From assembly GCF_032716425.1 (NCBI RefSeq), contig NZ_CP090420.1, positions 186,001 to 250,000 on the forward strand: 64,000 bases of DNA. Reading direction: 5' to 3'. Source of the stretch: Pseudoalteromonas sp. N1230-9. Its GTDB lineage: Bacteria > Pseudomonadota > Gammaproteobacteria > Enterobacterales > Alteromonadaceae. Shown here one piece after another: positions 1 to 9,315 of this stretch (the first letter of the stretch is position 1; each line of letters opens with the position of its first letter). The position numbers and the translations under genes were made by a program. Below the pieces are notes generated by a model that saw only the letters and a list, made by a program, of their open reading frames with translations, made no database searches and had not been told where the DNA came from.

Positions 1-3000
1 TGGGGTGATAGATAGTACGGGCACCAATCAGGCGATTGTGACAATTGTACCTCCAAGTGTTCCGTCGAATAATGCACCTGTCATTTCAGGTCAACCTATT
101 ACTTCGATAGATGAAGACACACTTTATAGCTTTACGCCTTCTGCGACAGATTCAGATGGCGATAGCTTGGAGTTCAGTATAACGAACTTACCATTATGGG
201 CTAGTTTTGATAATACGACGGGAACAATCTCAGGCACGCCAATTGAGGGACAAAGTGGTAGTTACGATAATATTGTTATTACAGTCTCTGACGGTGAACT
301 TGAATCAGCTCTACCTACATTTAATATTAGTGTGAATCCAGTTAATGATGCACCTGTTATTTTCGGTGTACCGCCTATCGAGGTGAAGCAAGGTGAAAAC
401 TATAGTTTCACGCCTACCGTTGAAGATGTGGATTCAGATACATTCAGCTTTTCTGTCTCTAATCTACCTGCATGGCTGAGTTTTGATACTTCTACGGGCA
501 GACTGTCAGGCACGCCTGATATTACTGACATAGGTAATTATGAAAATATTGTCATTAGTGTCAGTGATGGTTCATTACAAGCAAGTTTAGAAGGGTTCTC
601 TATCCTTGTTACTGCGACTAACGCAGCGCCAGTAGCCAATGACATGCAGAGAAATGTCCAAGAAGATGGGACAACGAGCTTTGTGGCAGATGTTCAAGAC
701 GCCAATGATGATTCATTAGTTATCGAACTTATCTCGCAACCTGAAAATGGTAACGTACAAGTACAAGGGACGATTTTTACTTATACACCGAGTCCAAATT
801 TTAATGGCAATGATACATTTACTTATCGTGTTTCTGATGGACAATTATCATCTAATGACGCTTCAGTGGTGATAAATGTAAGTGCGGTAAATGATGTCCC
901 TGTGGCGAATGACGATAACTTTAATTTTGCAGCCGTATCTGATAATCAATATACATTATCAGTACTTGAAAATGACACCGATGCTGATGGCGATGCATTG
1001 CGTATCATTGGTGCAAAAGCGTCGATAGGCACAGTATCTATCAACAATAACACGTTGAGTTATCAAGCAATTGAGAATACTCAAGGCCCAATTCTTATTC
1101 ATTATATTATTGAAGATGAGAATAAAGCTCGAGCTGAAGCGACCGCAACGATTGCTATCAATAGTGATGACTCGTCAGCAATGCCAGTAATCACAGCCCC
1201 TGCAGATTTAACTGTCAATGCAACGGGTTTATTCACCAAAGTTGATTTGGGGATAGCAATGGCGTTTGATAGCTCAGATAATCCTCTACCTGTTTCGCTC
1301 GTACGTGGAGCCCCCATTTTTGCACCGGGTAAACACTTAGTGTACTGGCAAACCGAGGATAATGAAGGTCAACAAGTAACGACAAGTCAGCAATTAAACG
1401 TCAATCCTCTTGTATCATTACAAAAAGATAGTCGAGTTGCTGAAGATAAAGAGCATGCCGTTAAAGTGTATTTAAACGGACCTGCTCCAAGTTATCCAGT
1501 GGTAATTCCTTACACTGTATCTGGCACAGCGGACAGCGCTGATCATGATTTACAATCTGGCGAACTGGTTATTAGCTCTGGCGTGTCGGCGAGTATTCCA
1601 CTAATGATTTTTGCCGACAGTAGTGATGAAGGTAACGAAACTATCGTTATAACACTTGGTGACTCCGTAAATAAGGGCGCAAAATCTACTTCAACGGTGA
1701 CAATTGTCGAAGACAATGTCGCGCCAAATATTGAGACCTTAGTTTTACAGAATAATCAACAACGCAGCATTATTACTGCTTCAGATGAATTGGTGACAAT
1801 TACCGCAAACGTATCAGATCCAAATCCAACGGATGAAGTAACTGTTGAGTGGGATTCTGCGCCAGAGTTTGTAAATACTTCAAATGATCCGTTCATTTTT
1901 GAGTTTAATCCAGCCGTTGTAGCTTCTGGTATTTACAAAGTACGTGTTACTGCAAAAGATGATGCAGTACCAAGTTTGTCGACTATGAAAGATGTTTATA
2001 TTGAAGTAATACCGTCACTACCTGAACTGACTGCGGTTGATAGCGATGGCGATTTAATACCTGATGATCAAGAAGGGTATGTTGACTCTGATAGTGATGG
2101 TATTCCTGATTTTATGGATGCAATCTCTGATTGTAACGTAATGCAAGAGCAAGCATTAGAGTCGTCACAATTTTTAGTAGAAGGAGACCCTGGAGTATGT
2201 CTACGCAAAGGGGCTACGGTCCCGCAAAATAATACGGGCGGTTTGCAGTTGCTAGAAACAGAATTACCGGAAGATCCAACTGCAAGCAACACTGGTGGGC
2301 TATTCGACTTTATAGCAACGGGTTTACCACAAGTTGGTGATACCTACAGTATTGTTTTACCGCAGAGACAACCTATTCCTGTAAATGCTGTTTATCGGAA
2401 ATTAATTAATGGAGATTGGCAGAACTTTGTAACTGTTGACGACAATGAAGTACTGTCAGCACAAGGTGAAGTAGGTTTCTGTCCTCCGCCTGGTAGTAAT
2501 GAATGGACTACAGGGCTATCTGAAGGGGATTGGTGTGTACAACTACGTATTGTTGACGGTGGTCCAAATGATGATGATGGTGTTGCCAATGGTAGTATTG
2601 TAGACCCTGGTGGTGTTGCTGTACCAACCACAGGAAATAACGCCCCAATCGCGAATGCGGATGCTGTGACAATTATGGCTGAGGAATCTGTCGTTATTGA
2701 TGTGATCGCCAATGATGAAGACATCGACAATGATACCCTTACCATTACTGGTGCAACGGTTGATTTCGGTACTGTTGTCATTGAGAATAATCAGCTTGTT
2801 TACACGCCTATAGTCGGGTTTATCGGGGATGCGACTATTCAATACAGTATCACTGATGGGATGGGAGGAACGGCTAATAGTACTGCAATTGTGACTATTA
2901 AAGTTAATCAAGCTCCAGTGACACAAAATGATAGCGCATCTACCAATGGAGAAACCATCACAATTGATGTTTTAGCTAATGACAGCGACCCAGAACAAGG

Positions 3001-3868
3001 TGAACTGTTCTTAGTTTCGGCTACTACAGAATTTGGTACCTCCGTTGTTAACAGTGATGGTACGTTGAGCTACTCACCAGCGAGTGGTTTTGAAGGGGTG
3101 GATACCATTAACTATATTGTGAGAGATGCACAAGGTGCGCAATCTCAGGGAAGCGTTTCAGTAACCGTTGAGTTAAAACAAACTGTTAATGTGAGCAATA
3201 AATCATCAGGTGGTGGCCTTGGCATGATCACTTTGCTCGTTGTTTCTGCTTTTGTTGTGAGACGTAGAGTGTCTCGGTTACCGAGTTTTGCTTTTCTATC
3301 CGCTAGTTGTGTATTAGCAAGTTCAGCAGCCGCGGAAGATTGGCAAGTGTCTGCAACCCTAGGTCAAGCGACAGCCCAAAGTTCATATCCATCTGAGCAA
3401 TGGGTACAAACCGCTATTGATGACGAAAGCGTTAGTTGGTCCGTTGGTGCTTTTTATAATTTAAAACCTAATTGGAAGTTGGGCATTAGATATATTGATT
3501 TAGGCGAAGCGAGTGTTAATTTTTCTAAAGAAACGAGTAACCCAGAGCAAGCGCATTCAGAGGTTTTAGACAAAGCGCCAGCCTTACCTAATGGCTTGGC
3601 AATCCAAGCTAACTACTTAGTTGATTTAGTCTCATCGCTCAAAGGGGAATTGTTTCTAGGTGCGTATCACTGGAAATATAAAATAAACAGTCGTAGAGAT
3701 AATTTAAATACTATCGTCAAACGGGATGAAGGAACTGACCTTTTTATTGGCGCAGGTATCAATTACCAAGTACTTGATTCGGTTAGTATTGGTGTTGACT
3801 ACACGCGGTATTTTGTTTCTAAGAATGATATTAATGAAATTGCTTTTTCAATGAACTATCAATTTTAA
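1..3868 (+). CDS. Ig/cadherin-repeat surface protein fused to a C-terminal outer-membrane beta-barrel (5' partial)
   Basis: The frame is open to the left edge and begins inside an Ig-like repeat with no signal peptide, so the start lies outside the window; the GTG at 5 is only the first possible start. Residue numbers count from that GTG. Two putative-Ig repeats (about 25-205) are followed by tandem-95/cadherin-like repeats, a Calx-beta-like segment (about 468-570), an acidic thrombospondin-3-like calcium loop (about 679-709) and two more tandem-95-like repeats (about 880-1055). Gly1069-Gly1071, a hydrophobic stretch and RRR resemble a GlyGly-CTERM sorting signal. The frame then continues through a second signal-peptide-like stretch ending SSAAA-ED into about 175 residues with alternating beta pattern and a terminal Phe, as in OmpA-type barrels. 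A cell-surface adhesin role is inferred. Confidence 0.8.
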   Translation, partial: GVIDSTGTNQAIVTIVPPSVPSNNAPVISGQPITSIDEDTLYSFTPSATDSDGDSLEFSITNLPLWASFDNTTGTISGTPIEGQSGSYDNIVITVSDGELESALPTFNISVNPVNDAPVIFGVPPIEVKQGENYSFTPTVEDVDSDTFSFSVSNLPAWLSFDTSTGRLSGTPDITDIGNYENIVISVSDGSLQASLEGFSILVTATNAAPVANDMQRNVQEDGTTSFVADVQDANDDSLVIELISQPENGNVQVQGTIFTYTPSPNFNGNDTFTYRVSDGQLSSNDASVVINVSAVNDVPVANDDNFNFAAVSDNQYTLSVLENDTDADGDALRIIGAKASIGTVSINNNTLSYQAIENTQGPILIHYIIEDENKARAEATATIAINSDDSSAMPVITAPADLTVNATGLFTKVDLGIAMAFDSSDNPLPVSLVRGAPIFAPGKHLVYWQTEDNEGQQVTTSQQLNVNPLVSLQKDSRVAEDKEHAVKVYLNGPAPSYPVVIPYTVSGTADSADHDLQSGELVISSGVSASIPLMIFADSSDEGNETIVITLGDSVNKGAKSTSTVTIVEDNVAPNIETLVLQNNQQRSIITASDELVTITANVSDPNPTDEVTVEWDSAPEFVNTSNDPFIFEFNPAVVASGIYKVRVTAKDDAVPSLSTMKDVYIEVIPSLPELTAVDSDGDLIPDDQEGYVDSDSDGIPDFMDAISDCNVMQEQALESSQFLVEGDPGVCLRKGATVPQNNTGGLQLLETELPEDPTASNTGGLFDFIATGLPQVGDTYSIVLPQRQPIPVNAVYRKLINGDWQNFVTVDDNEVLSAQGEVGFCPPPGSNEWTTGLSEGDWCVQLRIVDGGPNDDDGVANGSIVDPGGVAVPTTGNNAPIANADAVTIMAEESVVIDVIANDEDIDNDTLTITGATVDFGTVVIENNQLVYTPIVGFIGDATIQYSITDGMGGTANSTAIVTIKVNQAPVTQNDSASTNGETITIDVLANDSDPEQGELFLVSATTEFGTSVVNSDGTLSYSPASGFEGVDTINYIVRDAQGAQSQGSVSVTVELKQTVNVSNKSSGGGLGMITLLVVSAFVVRRRVSRLPSFAFLSASCVLASSAAAEDWQVSATLGQATAQSSYPSEQWVQTAIDDESVSWSVGAFYNLKPNWKLGIRYIDLGEASVNFSKETSNPEQAHSEVLDKAPALPNGLAIQANYLVDLVSSLKGELFLGAYHWKYKINSRRDNLNTIVKRDEGTDLFIGAGINYQVLDSVSIGVDYTRYFVSKNDINEIAFSMNYQF

Positions 3869-3874
3869 CTGTTC

Positions 3875-3906
3875 AAAAGCCAGCACTTTTGTGCTGGCTT
3901 TTTTAT
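3875..3906 (+). terminator. Rho-independent terminator after the Ig-repeat/barrel gene
   Basis: A 12-bp stem (AAAAGCCAGCAC / GTGCTGGCTTTT) with a TTTT loop runs straight into a T-tract, starting 7 bases after the stop codon. Confidence 0.9.
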
Positions 3907-4001
3907 TAGAGTTAGCCGGTAGAGCAAAAAAACACGTGGAGTTGAATTAGCAAAGCCATACTTATTTTTACAAAAAGTGTGGGCCTATAATACCAAGCTC
4001 T

Positions 4002-4832
4002 TTAGCGATTATTTAAAATCTTATCCAAGTTCTGTTTTGATTTAGCAACGCTTTGTAGTGGGGTTAATCCGCTCGGATATTCTTCTTGTTCAAGCACTAA
4101 CCACTTGGTGTTGCCGTGAGACTCTAAAGTATCGATGATGGCAGGCCAATCAATGTTGTTTTCACCAATAATCGGGCTCATGTTGCTGCCCTCAGTCGTG
4201 CGTACTTTAATGTGCGTTGCAAGTGTACGGTTAGGGTACTTTTTAATAAAGTAGATTGGATCTTTATCTGCGTAATTGATCCAGCCAATATCTAACTGCA
4301 ATGGCATAGTTTTGGGTGTATTACTGGCAATATAATCCCAAAACGTTGCGTTATTAAAAGCATTAAACTCTTTATTATGATTGTGAAAACCGATCTTCAT
4401 ATCAAAGCGGCCTGCATAATCACTGACTTTAGTGAGTTCTTTAACCAGAGATTTAACACCTTCTGGGTGCCATGCTCTTTCATCCCAAGGTACATAAAGT
4501 GTCGTAACGCCAAGAGTCTTGTAAAACAGCAGGGTGTTATCAATTGTGTTTTCACTGAGTGCATCAAAGCCTATATGGGCACTACTGGCGACTAAGCCTA
4601 ATTCACTGAGCTTTGCTTTTAAGGCTGCTGGGTTATTTGAGTATGGGCCAAAATCTCCGGCAAACTCCACGCCGTCAAAGCCCATTTCTACAAGAGACTT
4701 AAGCGTACCATGAAAGTCATTTTTTAAGGTGTCTTTGACTGACCATAACTGCACACTCACTGGCAGTTTTGCGAATAATTGACCACTAAATACAAGGCTA
4801 AAAATGATCAATAAAATGCGGGTTTTAAACAT
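4002..4832 (-). CDS. Exported xylose-isomerase-like TIM-barrel protein
   Basis: 276 residues with a clear Sec signal peptide (hydrophobic residues 5-17, cleavage near LFA-K) and a sugar phosphate isomerase/epimerase fold (AP_endonuc_2 type). Conserved elements visible are GFDGVEFAG near residue 55, IGFHNHNKEF, LQLDIGWI, HIKVR and LEQEEYP, matching the metal-binding Glu/Asp/His positions of the family. It is the last gene of the minus-strand sugar operon, and a hairpin separates it from the gene upstream. Exported members near GMC/DUF1080 genes are thought to act on 3-keto-glycosides in the periplasm; that role is inferred, and an epimerase activity is equally possible. Confidence 0.85.
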   Translation of the reverse strand: MFKTRILLIIFSLVFSGQLFAKLPVSVQLWSVKDTLKNDFHGTLKSLVEMGFDGVEFAGDFGPYSNNPAALKAKLSELGLVASSAHIGFDALSENTIDNTLLFYKTLGVTTLYVPWDERAWHPEGVKSLVKELTKVSDYAGRFDMKIGFHNHNKEFNAFNNATFWDYIASNTPKTMPLQLDIGWINYADKDPIYFIKKYPNRTLATHIKVRTTEGSNMSPIIGENNIDWPAIIDTLESHGNTKWLVLEQEEYPSGLTPLQSVAKSKQNLDKILNNR

Positions 4833-4847
4833 ACTTACATCCTAAAA

Positions 4848-4871
4848 AAGCAGGGGGGAGCTCCCCTGCAT
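4848..4871 (-). terminator. Terminator or attenuator inside the sugar operon
   Basis: Read on the minus strand, GCAGGGG / CCCCTGC pairs around a short loop and is followed by TTTTTT. It lies between the Gluconate_2-dh3 gene and the exported TIM-barrel gene, so it would lower expression of the latter rather than end the cluster. Confidence 0.75.
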
Positions 4872-4905
4872 TAAACTGTGTTATAAAACAACACAAGGGG
4901 GAAAG

Positions 4906-5661
4906 TTAATCGGTATAGGCGTACTCGCTTAAACCAAGCTCATCTAAAACCTGATCTAAATGAGCTTTTGCTTCATCAGAAGGACCAGGGTAATCACCTG
5001 CAATAGGAACATTGCCAAGGTAACCTATGTCTTTACAGCCTTCAGGTGTACAGAAAAAGGCTGCGAGCACTAACTCTTTAAAGCGTAAAAAGGCTTTACC
5101 AATACGCTGAAATTGCAGAGGTGTTTGTTCGTTTAAAAACGCAATATCGTCTAAAATCTCGCGATGTTGCTTTTCGTTAAGCGCAACAAATTGCTTTTTA
5201 AAACGAAGCTGTGCTTCATCGTTAAGCCACGCGAGTGAATTTAAAATTTTAATTCTATCGCGTTGTTGGCCTTCATACGGTGCGCTCACCCACTCATTAA
5301 TAACAGCCGGTACTTGTAGCTCACTGGCTGAAGGAATATCTCCTTCACGCGGCACAATGTAATCAGATAAAAGCGCTACTAACGTGAGTTCGTCTGCTGT
5401 TAAGGTCAGCGGCCAAGGTGATTCTGGTGGCATCACCAAATTAGGATCTTGACCATACCCTTTAGCGGTTACAGGCTTGATATCTAAATCAGGCCAATGC
5501 TCTTTTGCAGAGACAACAACGTCATCTTCCAGTGCTTTTGTGCAGCCAGCAGTTAAACCAACAGCCGAGCCCGCAGCTAATAGGCCAAGCCATTTTAAAG
5601 ACTCACGGCGGCTCATGTTAGAAACATAGTTATATGAGTCGTGTTCGTTACGATGATGCAT
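4906..5661 (-). CDS. Gluconate 2-dehydrogenase subunit 3 family protein (small subunit of sugar dehydrogenase), Tat-exported
   Basis: 251 residues of the Gluconate_2-dh3 family (PF13618). The N-terminus carries a twin-arginine signal (SRRESLKWLG at about 17-26) and a following hydrophobic stretch ending in LTAGC, so it may also be lipidated. The body has the family's helical pattern and DYIVPREGDIPSA. It starts 2 bases after the stop of the GMC gene, and such pairs form periplasmic FAD sugar dehydrogenases in which the small subunit carries the Tat signal for both. No cytochrome c gene accompanies it, so the electron acceptor is unknown. In glucoside 3-dehydrogenases this is the LacC-type subunit. 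Confidence 0.88.
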   Translation of the reverse strand: MHHRNEHDSYNYVSNMSRRESLKWLGLLAAGSAVGLTAGCTKALEDDVVVSAKEHWPDLDIKPVTAKGYGQDPNLVMPPESPWPLTLTADELTLVALLSDYIVPREGDIPSASELQVPAVINEWVSAPYEGQQRDRIKILNSLAWLNDEAQLRFKKQFVALNEKQHREILDDIAFLNEQTPLQFQRIGKAFLRFKELVLAAFFCTPEGCKDIGYLGNVPIAGDYPGPSDEAKAHLDQVLDELGLSEYAYTD

Positions 5662-5663
5662 AA

Positions 5664-7343
5664 TTAAAGTACCCCGTTATCAATTTGTTGAGCAAGCCAA
5701 GTTGAATTACGCATTGCCAGTGTCATGATGGTGAGCGTACAGTTTTTATGAGGGTTAGAAGCAAATACACCTGCATCCATTACAAATAGGTTATTGCAAT
5801 CCCATGTTTGACCCCATTGATTGGTAACAGAATCTTTCTTTGAGCTGCCCATTCGTGTTGTGCCCACTTCGTGAATGATTTCGCCACCTTTAGAAATGGC
5901 TTTTTCTGCAGGCGGGAGTTCGCCTACGGTCGCCCCCATGTTTTCTAAGATTTGCTTCGCGGTTTTTAAACCATGTTCAATTTGCTTTAACTCTCTGTCA
6001 GACCACTTAAAGTGGAACTTTGATACCGGAATACCCCATTTGTCTTTCACGTTTTCGTCAATTTCCATGTAGGTATCTTTGTTCGGTAACATCTCGCCAC
6101 GCAGCGCAAAACCAACATAAGAGCCATATGCATCACGAATTTGCTGTTTAAGGGTAGGACCATAGCCTTGTTTATCACCCGATACACCCGAACCTGGTTG
6201 TCTAAAGCCACCGCCAATTTCAAAGTGATAACCACGTGGGAAATCTAATTCATTGTTAGCTTGTGCTTGGTGTCCCCACCAAGGAATAAATAAGTGATTA
6301 GCGGTGTGTCCATCTTCGTTATAACGTGGGCGACCTTTAAGTGCCGGAATTTGCGCACCTAACCATGCACCCGTCGAATCCATTAAGTTTCGACCTACTT
6401 GACCACTTGAGTTAGCAAGGCCTTTAGGGTGCTTTTTATTCTTTGAATTTAATAAAATACGCGCTGATTCACAGGCGCTGGCGGCTAAGATAACCACATC
6501 TGCATCAATCGCGTGTTCGGTGACCGTGTGTTTATCAACATAGGTGACGCCAGTGACTTTACCTTGCTCATTAACTTTGACTGATTTAACCATGGCATCA
6601 GTAATAACTTTTAAGTTACCGGTGGCTTTTGCCATAGGCAGTAACGATGTCGTCGTTTGAAAGGCAGCGCCAATTGAGCAACCCGAGCCACAAGGTGTCG
6701 CATAAAAACACGCCATGCGATCATCTTTAGGGCGAGTTAATACCGCGCGATGCATAGGCACTGCTTGAATGCCCATTTTCTTTGCAGAAGCGGCAATTAA
6801 AAGCTCAGGAACACGCGGCTTTGGTGGCGGCTGTAAAATACCCGGTGACGAATCTGGCATATCTTCATGGCCTGTATTGGTGCCACATACACCCACAAGT
6901 TCTTCAGTTTTATCGTACCAAGGTGCTAAATCAGCGTATTCAAATGGCCAGTCGGCACCGTGACCATCTCGGCTTTTGCCTTTAAAATCGTGCTCACTAA
7001 AGCGTAATGAATAGCGGCCCCAGTGGTTAGTTCGACCACCTAACATACGTGCGCGCCACCAATAAAAGTCGCTTCCTTTGGCGCTGGTATAAGGCTCATC
7101 AGGTACTTGCCAGCCGCCATCAACGGTTGCGTCGTAAAAGCCAAAGTTTTTGTCTTTGTTACCTGCACCCATAAGTGGGGCTTCGTTGTTACGACGAAAC
7201 ATCGGGCTTTCTGTTTTCGGGTCATAATTACGGCCCGCTTCAAGTAATAACACCTTGTGACCAAGCTTGGTTAACGTGTATGCGGCCATTGCACCGCCAG
7301 CACCAGAGCCAACAACTAATATCTTATGTTTAAAATCAGACAT
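5664..7343 (-). CDS. GMC-family FAD sugar dehydrogenase, large subunit (glucoside 3-dehydrogenase-like)
   Basis: 559 residues. An N-terminal Rossmann FAD motif GSGAGG occupies residues 12-17, TNHWGR follows in the FAD domain, and the C-terminus has the GMC_oxred_C pattern NPHKNCTLTIMTLA (about 528-541), holding the catalytic His/Asn region. There is no signal peptide of its own, as expected for a subunit that hitchhikes on the Tat signal of the gene downstream. Together they most resemble glucoside 3-dehydrogenases that oxidise the C3 hydroxyl of glycosides; other sugar or polyol substrates cannot be excluded. It sits 1 base from the DUF1080 gene's stop, consistent with one transcript. Confidence 0.88.
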   Translation of the reverse strand: MSDFKHKILVVGSGAGGAMAAYTLTKLGHKVLLLEAGRNYDPKTESPMFRRNNEAPLMGAGNKDKNFGFYDATVDGGWQVPDEPYTSAKGSDFYWWRARMLGGRTNHWGRYSLRFSEHDFKGKSRDGHGADWPFEYADLAPWYDKTEELVGVCGTNTGHEDMPDSSPGILQPPPKPRVPELLIAASAKKMGIQAVPMHRAVLTRPKDDRMACFYATPCGSGCSIGAAFQTTTSLLPMAKATGNLKVITDAMVKSVKVNEQGKVTGVTYVDKHTVTEHAIDADVVILAASACESARILLNSKNKKHPKGLANSSGQVGRNLMDSTGAWLGAQIPALKGRPRYNEDGHTANHLFIPWWGHQAQANNELDFPRGYHFEIGGGFRQPGSGVSGDKQGYGPTLKQQIRDAYGSYVGFALRGEMLPNKDTYMEIDENVKDKWGIPVSKFHFKWSDRELKQIEHGLKTAKQILENMGATVGELPPAEKAISKGGEIIHEVGTTRMGSSKKDSVTNQWGQTWDCNNLFVMDAGVFASNPHKNCTLTIMTLAMRNSTWLAQQIDNGVL

Positions 7344-7344
7344 C

Positions 7345-8037
7345 TTATAGCTCCTTGATTTTTATATTTTTAAACCACACTTTGTCACCATGGTCTTGAA
7401 GCCCGATATGACCTTGCTCTGCAGTTGCAAAGTTTTGCCAAGTTGCAAACTTACTGCCTTTAACAAGGGTGTTCCATGTTGTACTACCAATCACAATGCT
7501 GGTGGTGCTGATACCGTTTTGCCAAACTTGTAAATGGTTGTCTTGCATTTTAATACGCACATGGTTCCAGCTATTTGCTGGCTTGTGCGCCGCAATTGGC
7601 GCAGCAAATAAATCGTAAATTGACCCTGCTAAGTGCGAGTCAATTTCGGTATCTGGATGTTCTTCGTTATCAATAATTTGAATTTCAGGCGCATGAGAGT
7701 AAATCATCTGTCCGGTTTCATCAGCCAATACAAAAATACCGCTATTGCCTTTGGTAGAGATTTTCCAATCAATCTGTAGTTCAAAGTTTTTGTACTGCTT
7801 TTTAGTAAGCAGGTCGCCACCACCTTTGGTTAATGTCATAGCGCCATCTTCAACGACCCATGCAGGATTTAAAGATTCGCTTTTAAAGTTACGCCACTGC
7901 GACATATTTTTGCCGTCAAATAACAACTGCCAGCCAGCTTGCTTTTCTTGTTGTGTAAGCTGATTGTCAGCCGTATTAGCGAGTGCACAGCTACTAACGG
8001 TGAGCATTAAAGTCAGTGCTTTAAGAGATTTAAACAT
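7345..8037 (-). CDS. DUF1080 (3-keto-disaccharide hydrolase family) exported protein
   Basis: 230 residues, concanavalin-like beta-sandwich family PF06439: GWQLLFDGKNMSQWRNF near the start, FELQIDWKIS, GNSGIFVL and a terminal GHIGLQDHG-KVWFKNIKIKEL are hallmark segments. The N-terminus is exported; VSSC at about residues 14-17 could be a lipobox, with ALA-N as an alternative signal peptidase I site. Family members hydrolyse 3-keto-glycosides produced by C3 dehydrogenases, and the adjacent GMC/Gluconate_2-dh3 pair makes that role likely here. It lies between the MFS and GMC genes in the same direction. Confidence 0.88.
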   Translation of the reverse strand: MFKSLKALTLMLTVSSCALANTADNQLTQQEKQAGWQLLFDGKNMSQWRNFKSESLNPAWVVEDGAMTLTKGGGDLLTKKQYKNFELQIDWKISTKGNSGIFVLADETGQMIYSHAPEIQIIDNEEHPDTEIDSHLAGSIYDLFAAPIAAHKPANSWNHVRIKMQDNHLQVWQNGISTTSIVIGSTTWNTLVKGSKFATWQNFATAEQGHIGLQDHGDKVWFKNIKIKEL

Positions 8038-8061
8038 AGTGTTCCTCGACGATTTACTTGC

Positions 8062-9282
8062 TTAAGACGCACATTTCTCGGTGCGTTTGTTGTTATTAAT
8101 TACTAAATACAACCCAATGAATGCGACGATTAAAATAATTGGGAAGATTAGTAGGTTTTGTAATACAGCCTGTCCGGCTAAAATTTCAATTTGTTCAGCG
8201 CTTGCGCCACTTGCCTGTGCTGATGAGCGTGCTGTATCTATCCAGCTACCAATCACAGGGTTCCAAATGCTCATAGCAAACATGCCAGCACCGCCCATTA
8301 ACGACATACCCAGCGCGCCTGACTTTGGAATGTATTCAGCAACGCAACCAAGCATGGTTGGCCAAAAGTAGGTAACGCCCAGTGCAAAAAGCATCGCTGC
8401 CAGATAAATCATGCTGCCCTCGGCCTGACTCATCATAAAGATACCTAAGCTTGCACAAATGGCAGAGCCAAGTAATACCCCAGTAGGGTTGAGCTTATGC
8501 ACAATAGGGCCTGCAAAGAAGCGACCAACTGCCATCAGACCTGTTATTAAAGCTAATACCACCATAGGAGAGGCACCCGATGAACCTAGAATACGCTCAA
8601 TCCATTGTTGTGTGCCAAACTCAGTGGTTGCTGTGAGTGTCATACAGGCAATTAAAAAGAGGTATAACGGCGTGAATAAGTGGCGAATATTGCTGCTGGT
8701 AGAGTGAGTACGCGTATCAAAGCGTGGAAATTGTGCTTTAATCAGCATAGCGCCATAAATAACCGTAGGAACTAAAATTAACGCTACTTGCCATTGCCAG
8801 TTTAAACCTGCTCCCGACATAAAATTCGACGCAAGTGCGCCAATCACAATGCCACCTGGGAACCAAACATGAAAACGGTTTAGCATAGTGGTGGTGTTTT
8901 TAGGGTACATTTCTGCAATTAATGGGTTACAGCCAGCTTCAACAGCGCCGTTGGCAAAACCAATTAAAAAGGTAGAAACCAGTAAGCCCCAAAAACCATC
9001 AGCTGTTATCGTCAAAACAAGGCCAAGTAAATGACAGATAAACGCTAACGCCACTAATTTTTTCGCGCCAATGGCATTATAAATAATACCGCCGACCATA
9101 GTCGCAACCGGAAAGCCTAAAAATGCCATGGCATTAACCCAACCTAATTCGGTGTCGGTTAAGCCAAACTCACTGCCAAGTTGACCCAAAATACCAGCAC
9201 GGATGGCAAAGGTCATAGAGGTCACAATCAGTGCTATACAGCAAAGCCGAAAGACAATGCGGTTATAATTATTGTTGTCCAT
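8062..9282 (-). CDS. MFS sugar transporter
   Basis: 406 residues with about twelve hydrophobic segments and a major-facilitator pattern (GWVNAMAFLGFPVATMVGG near residue 48). It resembles sugar:proton symporters of the FucP/NanT-like branches. Within the operon it would carry the periplasmic cleavage product (free sugar or keto-sugar) across the inner membrane to the cytoplasmic TIM-barrel and Gfo/Idh enzymes encoded just upstream. The substrate is not readable from sequence. Confidence 0.85.
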   Translation of the reverse strand: MDNNNYNRIVFRLCCIALIVTSMTFAIRAGILGQLGSEFGLTDTELGWVNAMAFLGFPVATMVGGIIYNAIGAKKLVALAFICHLLGLVLTITADGFWGLLVSTFLIGFANGAVEAGCNPLIAEMYPKNTTTMLNRFHVWFPGGIVIGALASNFMSGAGLNWQWQVALILVPTVIYGAMLIKAQFPRFDTRTHSTSSNIRHLFTPLYLFLIACMTLTATTEFGTQQWIERILGSSGASPMVVLALITGLMAVGRFFAGPIVHKLNPTGVLLGSAICASLGIFMMSQAEGSMIYLAAMLFALGVTYFWPTMLGCVAEYIPKSGALGMSLMGGAGMFAMSIWNPVIGSWIDTARSSAQASGASAEQIEILAGQAVLQNLLIFPIILIVAFIGLYLVINNNKRTEKCAS

Positions 9283-9315
9283 ATTGTGTGTCCTGTGTGT
9301 TCTATTGTTGTCGGT

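Noticed and set aside
2392..2926. Two minus-strand ORFs of 129 and 127 residues inside the Ig-repeat gene
   Set aside because: They overlap a strongly coding plus-strand repeat frame, overlap each other, lack ribosome sites and show low-complexity Ser/Thr/Ile composition typical of shadow frames.
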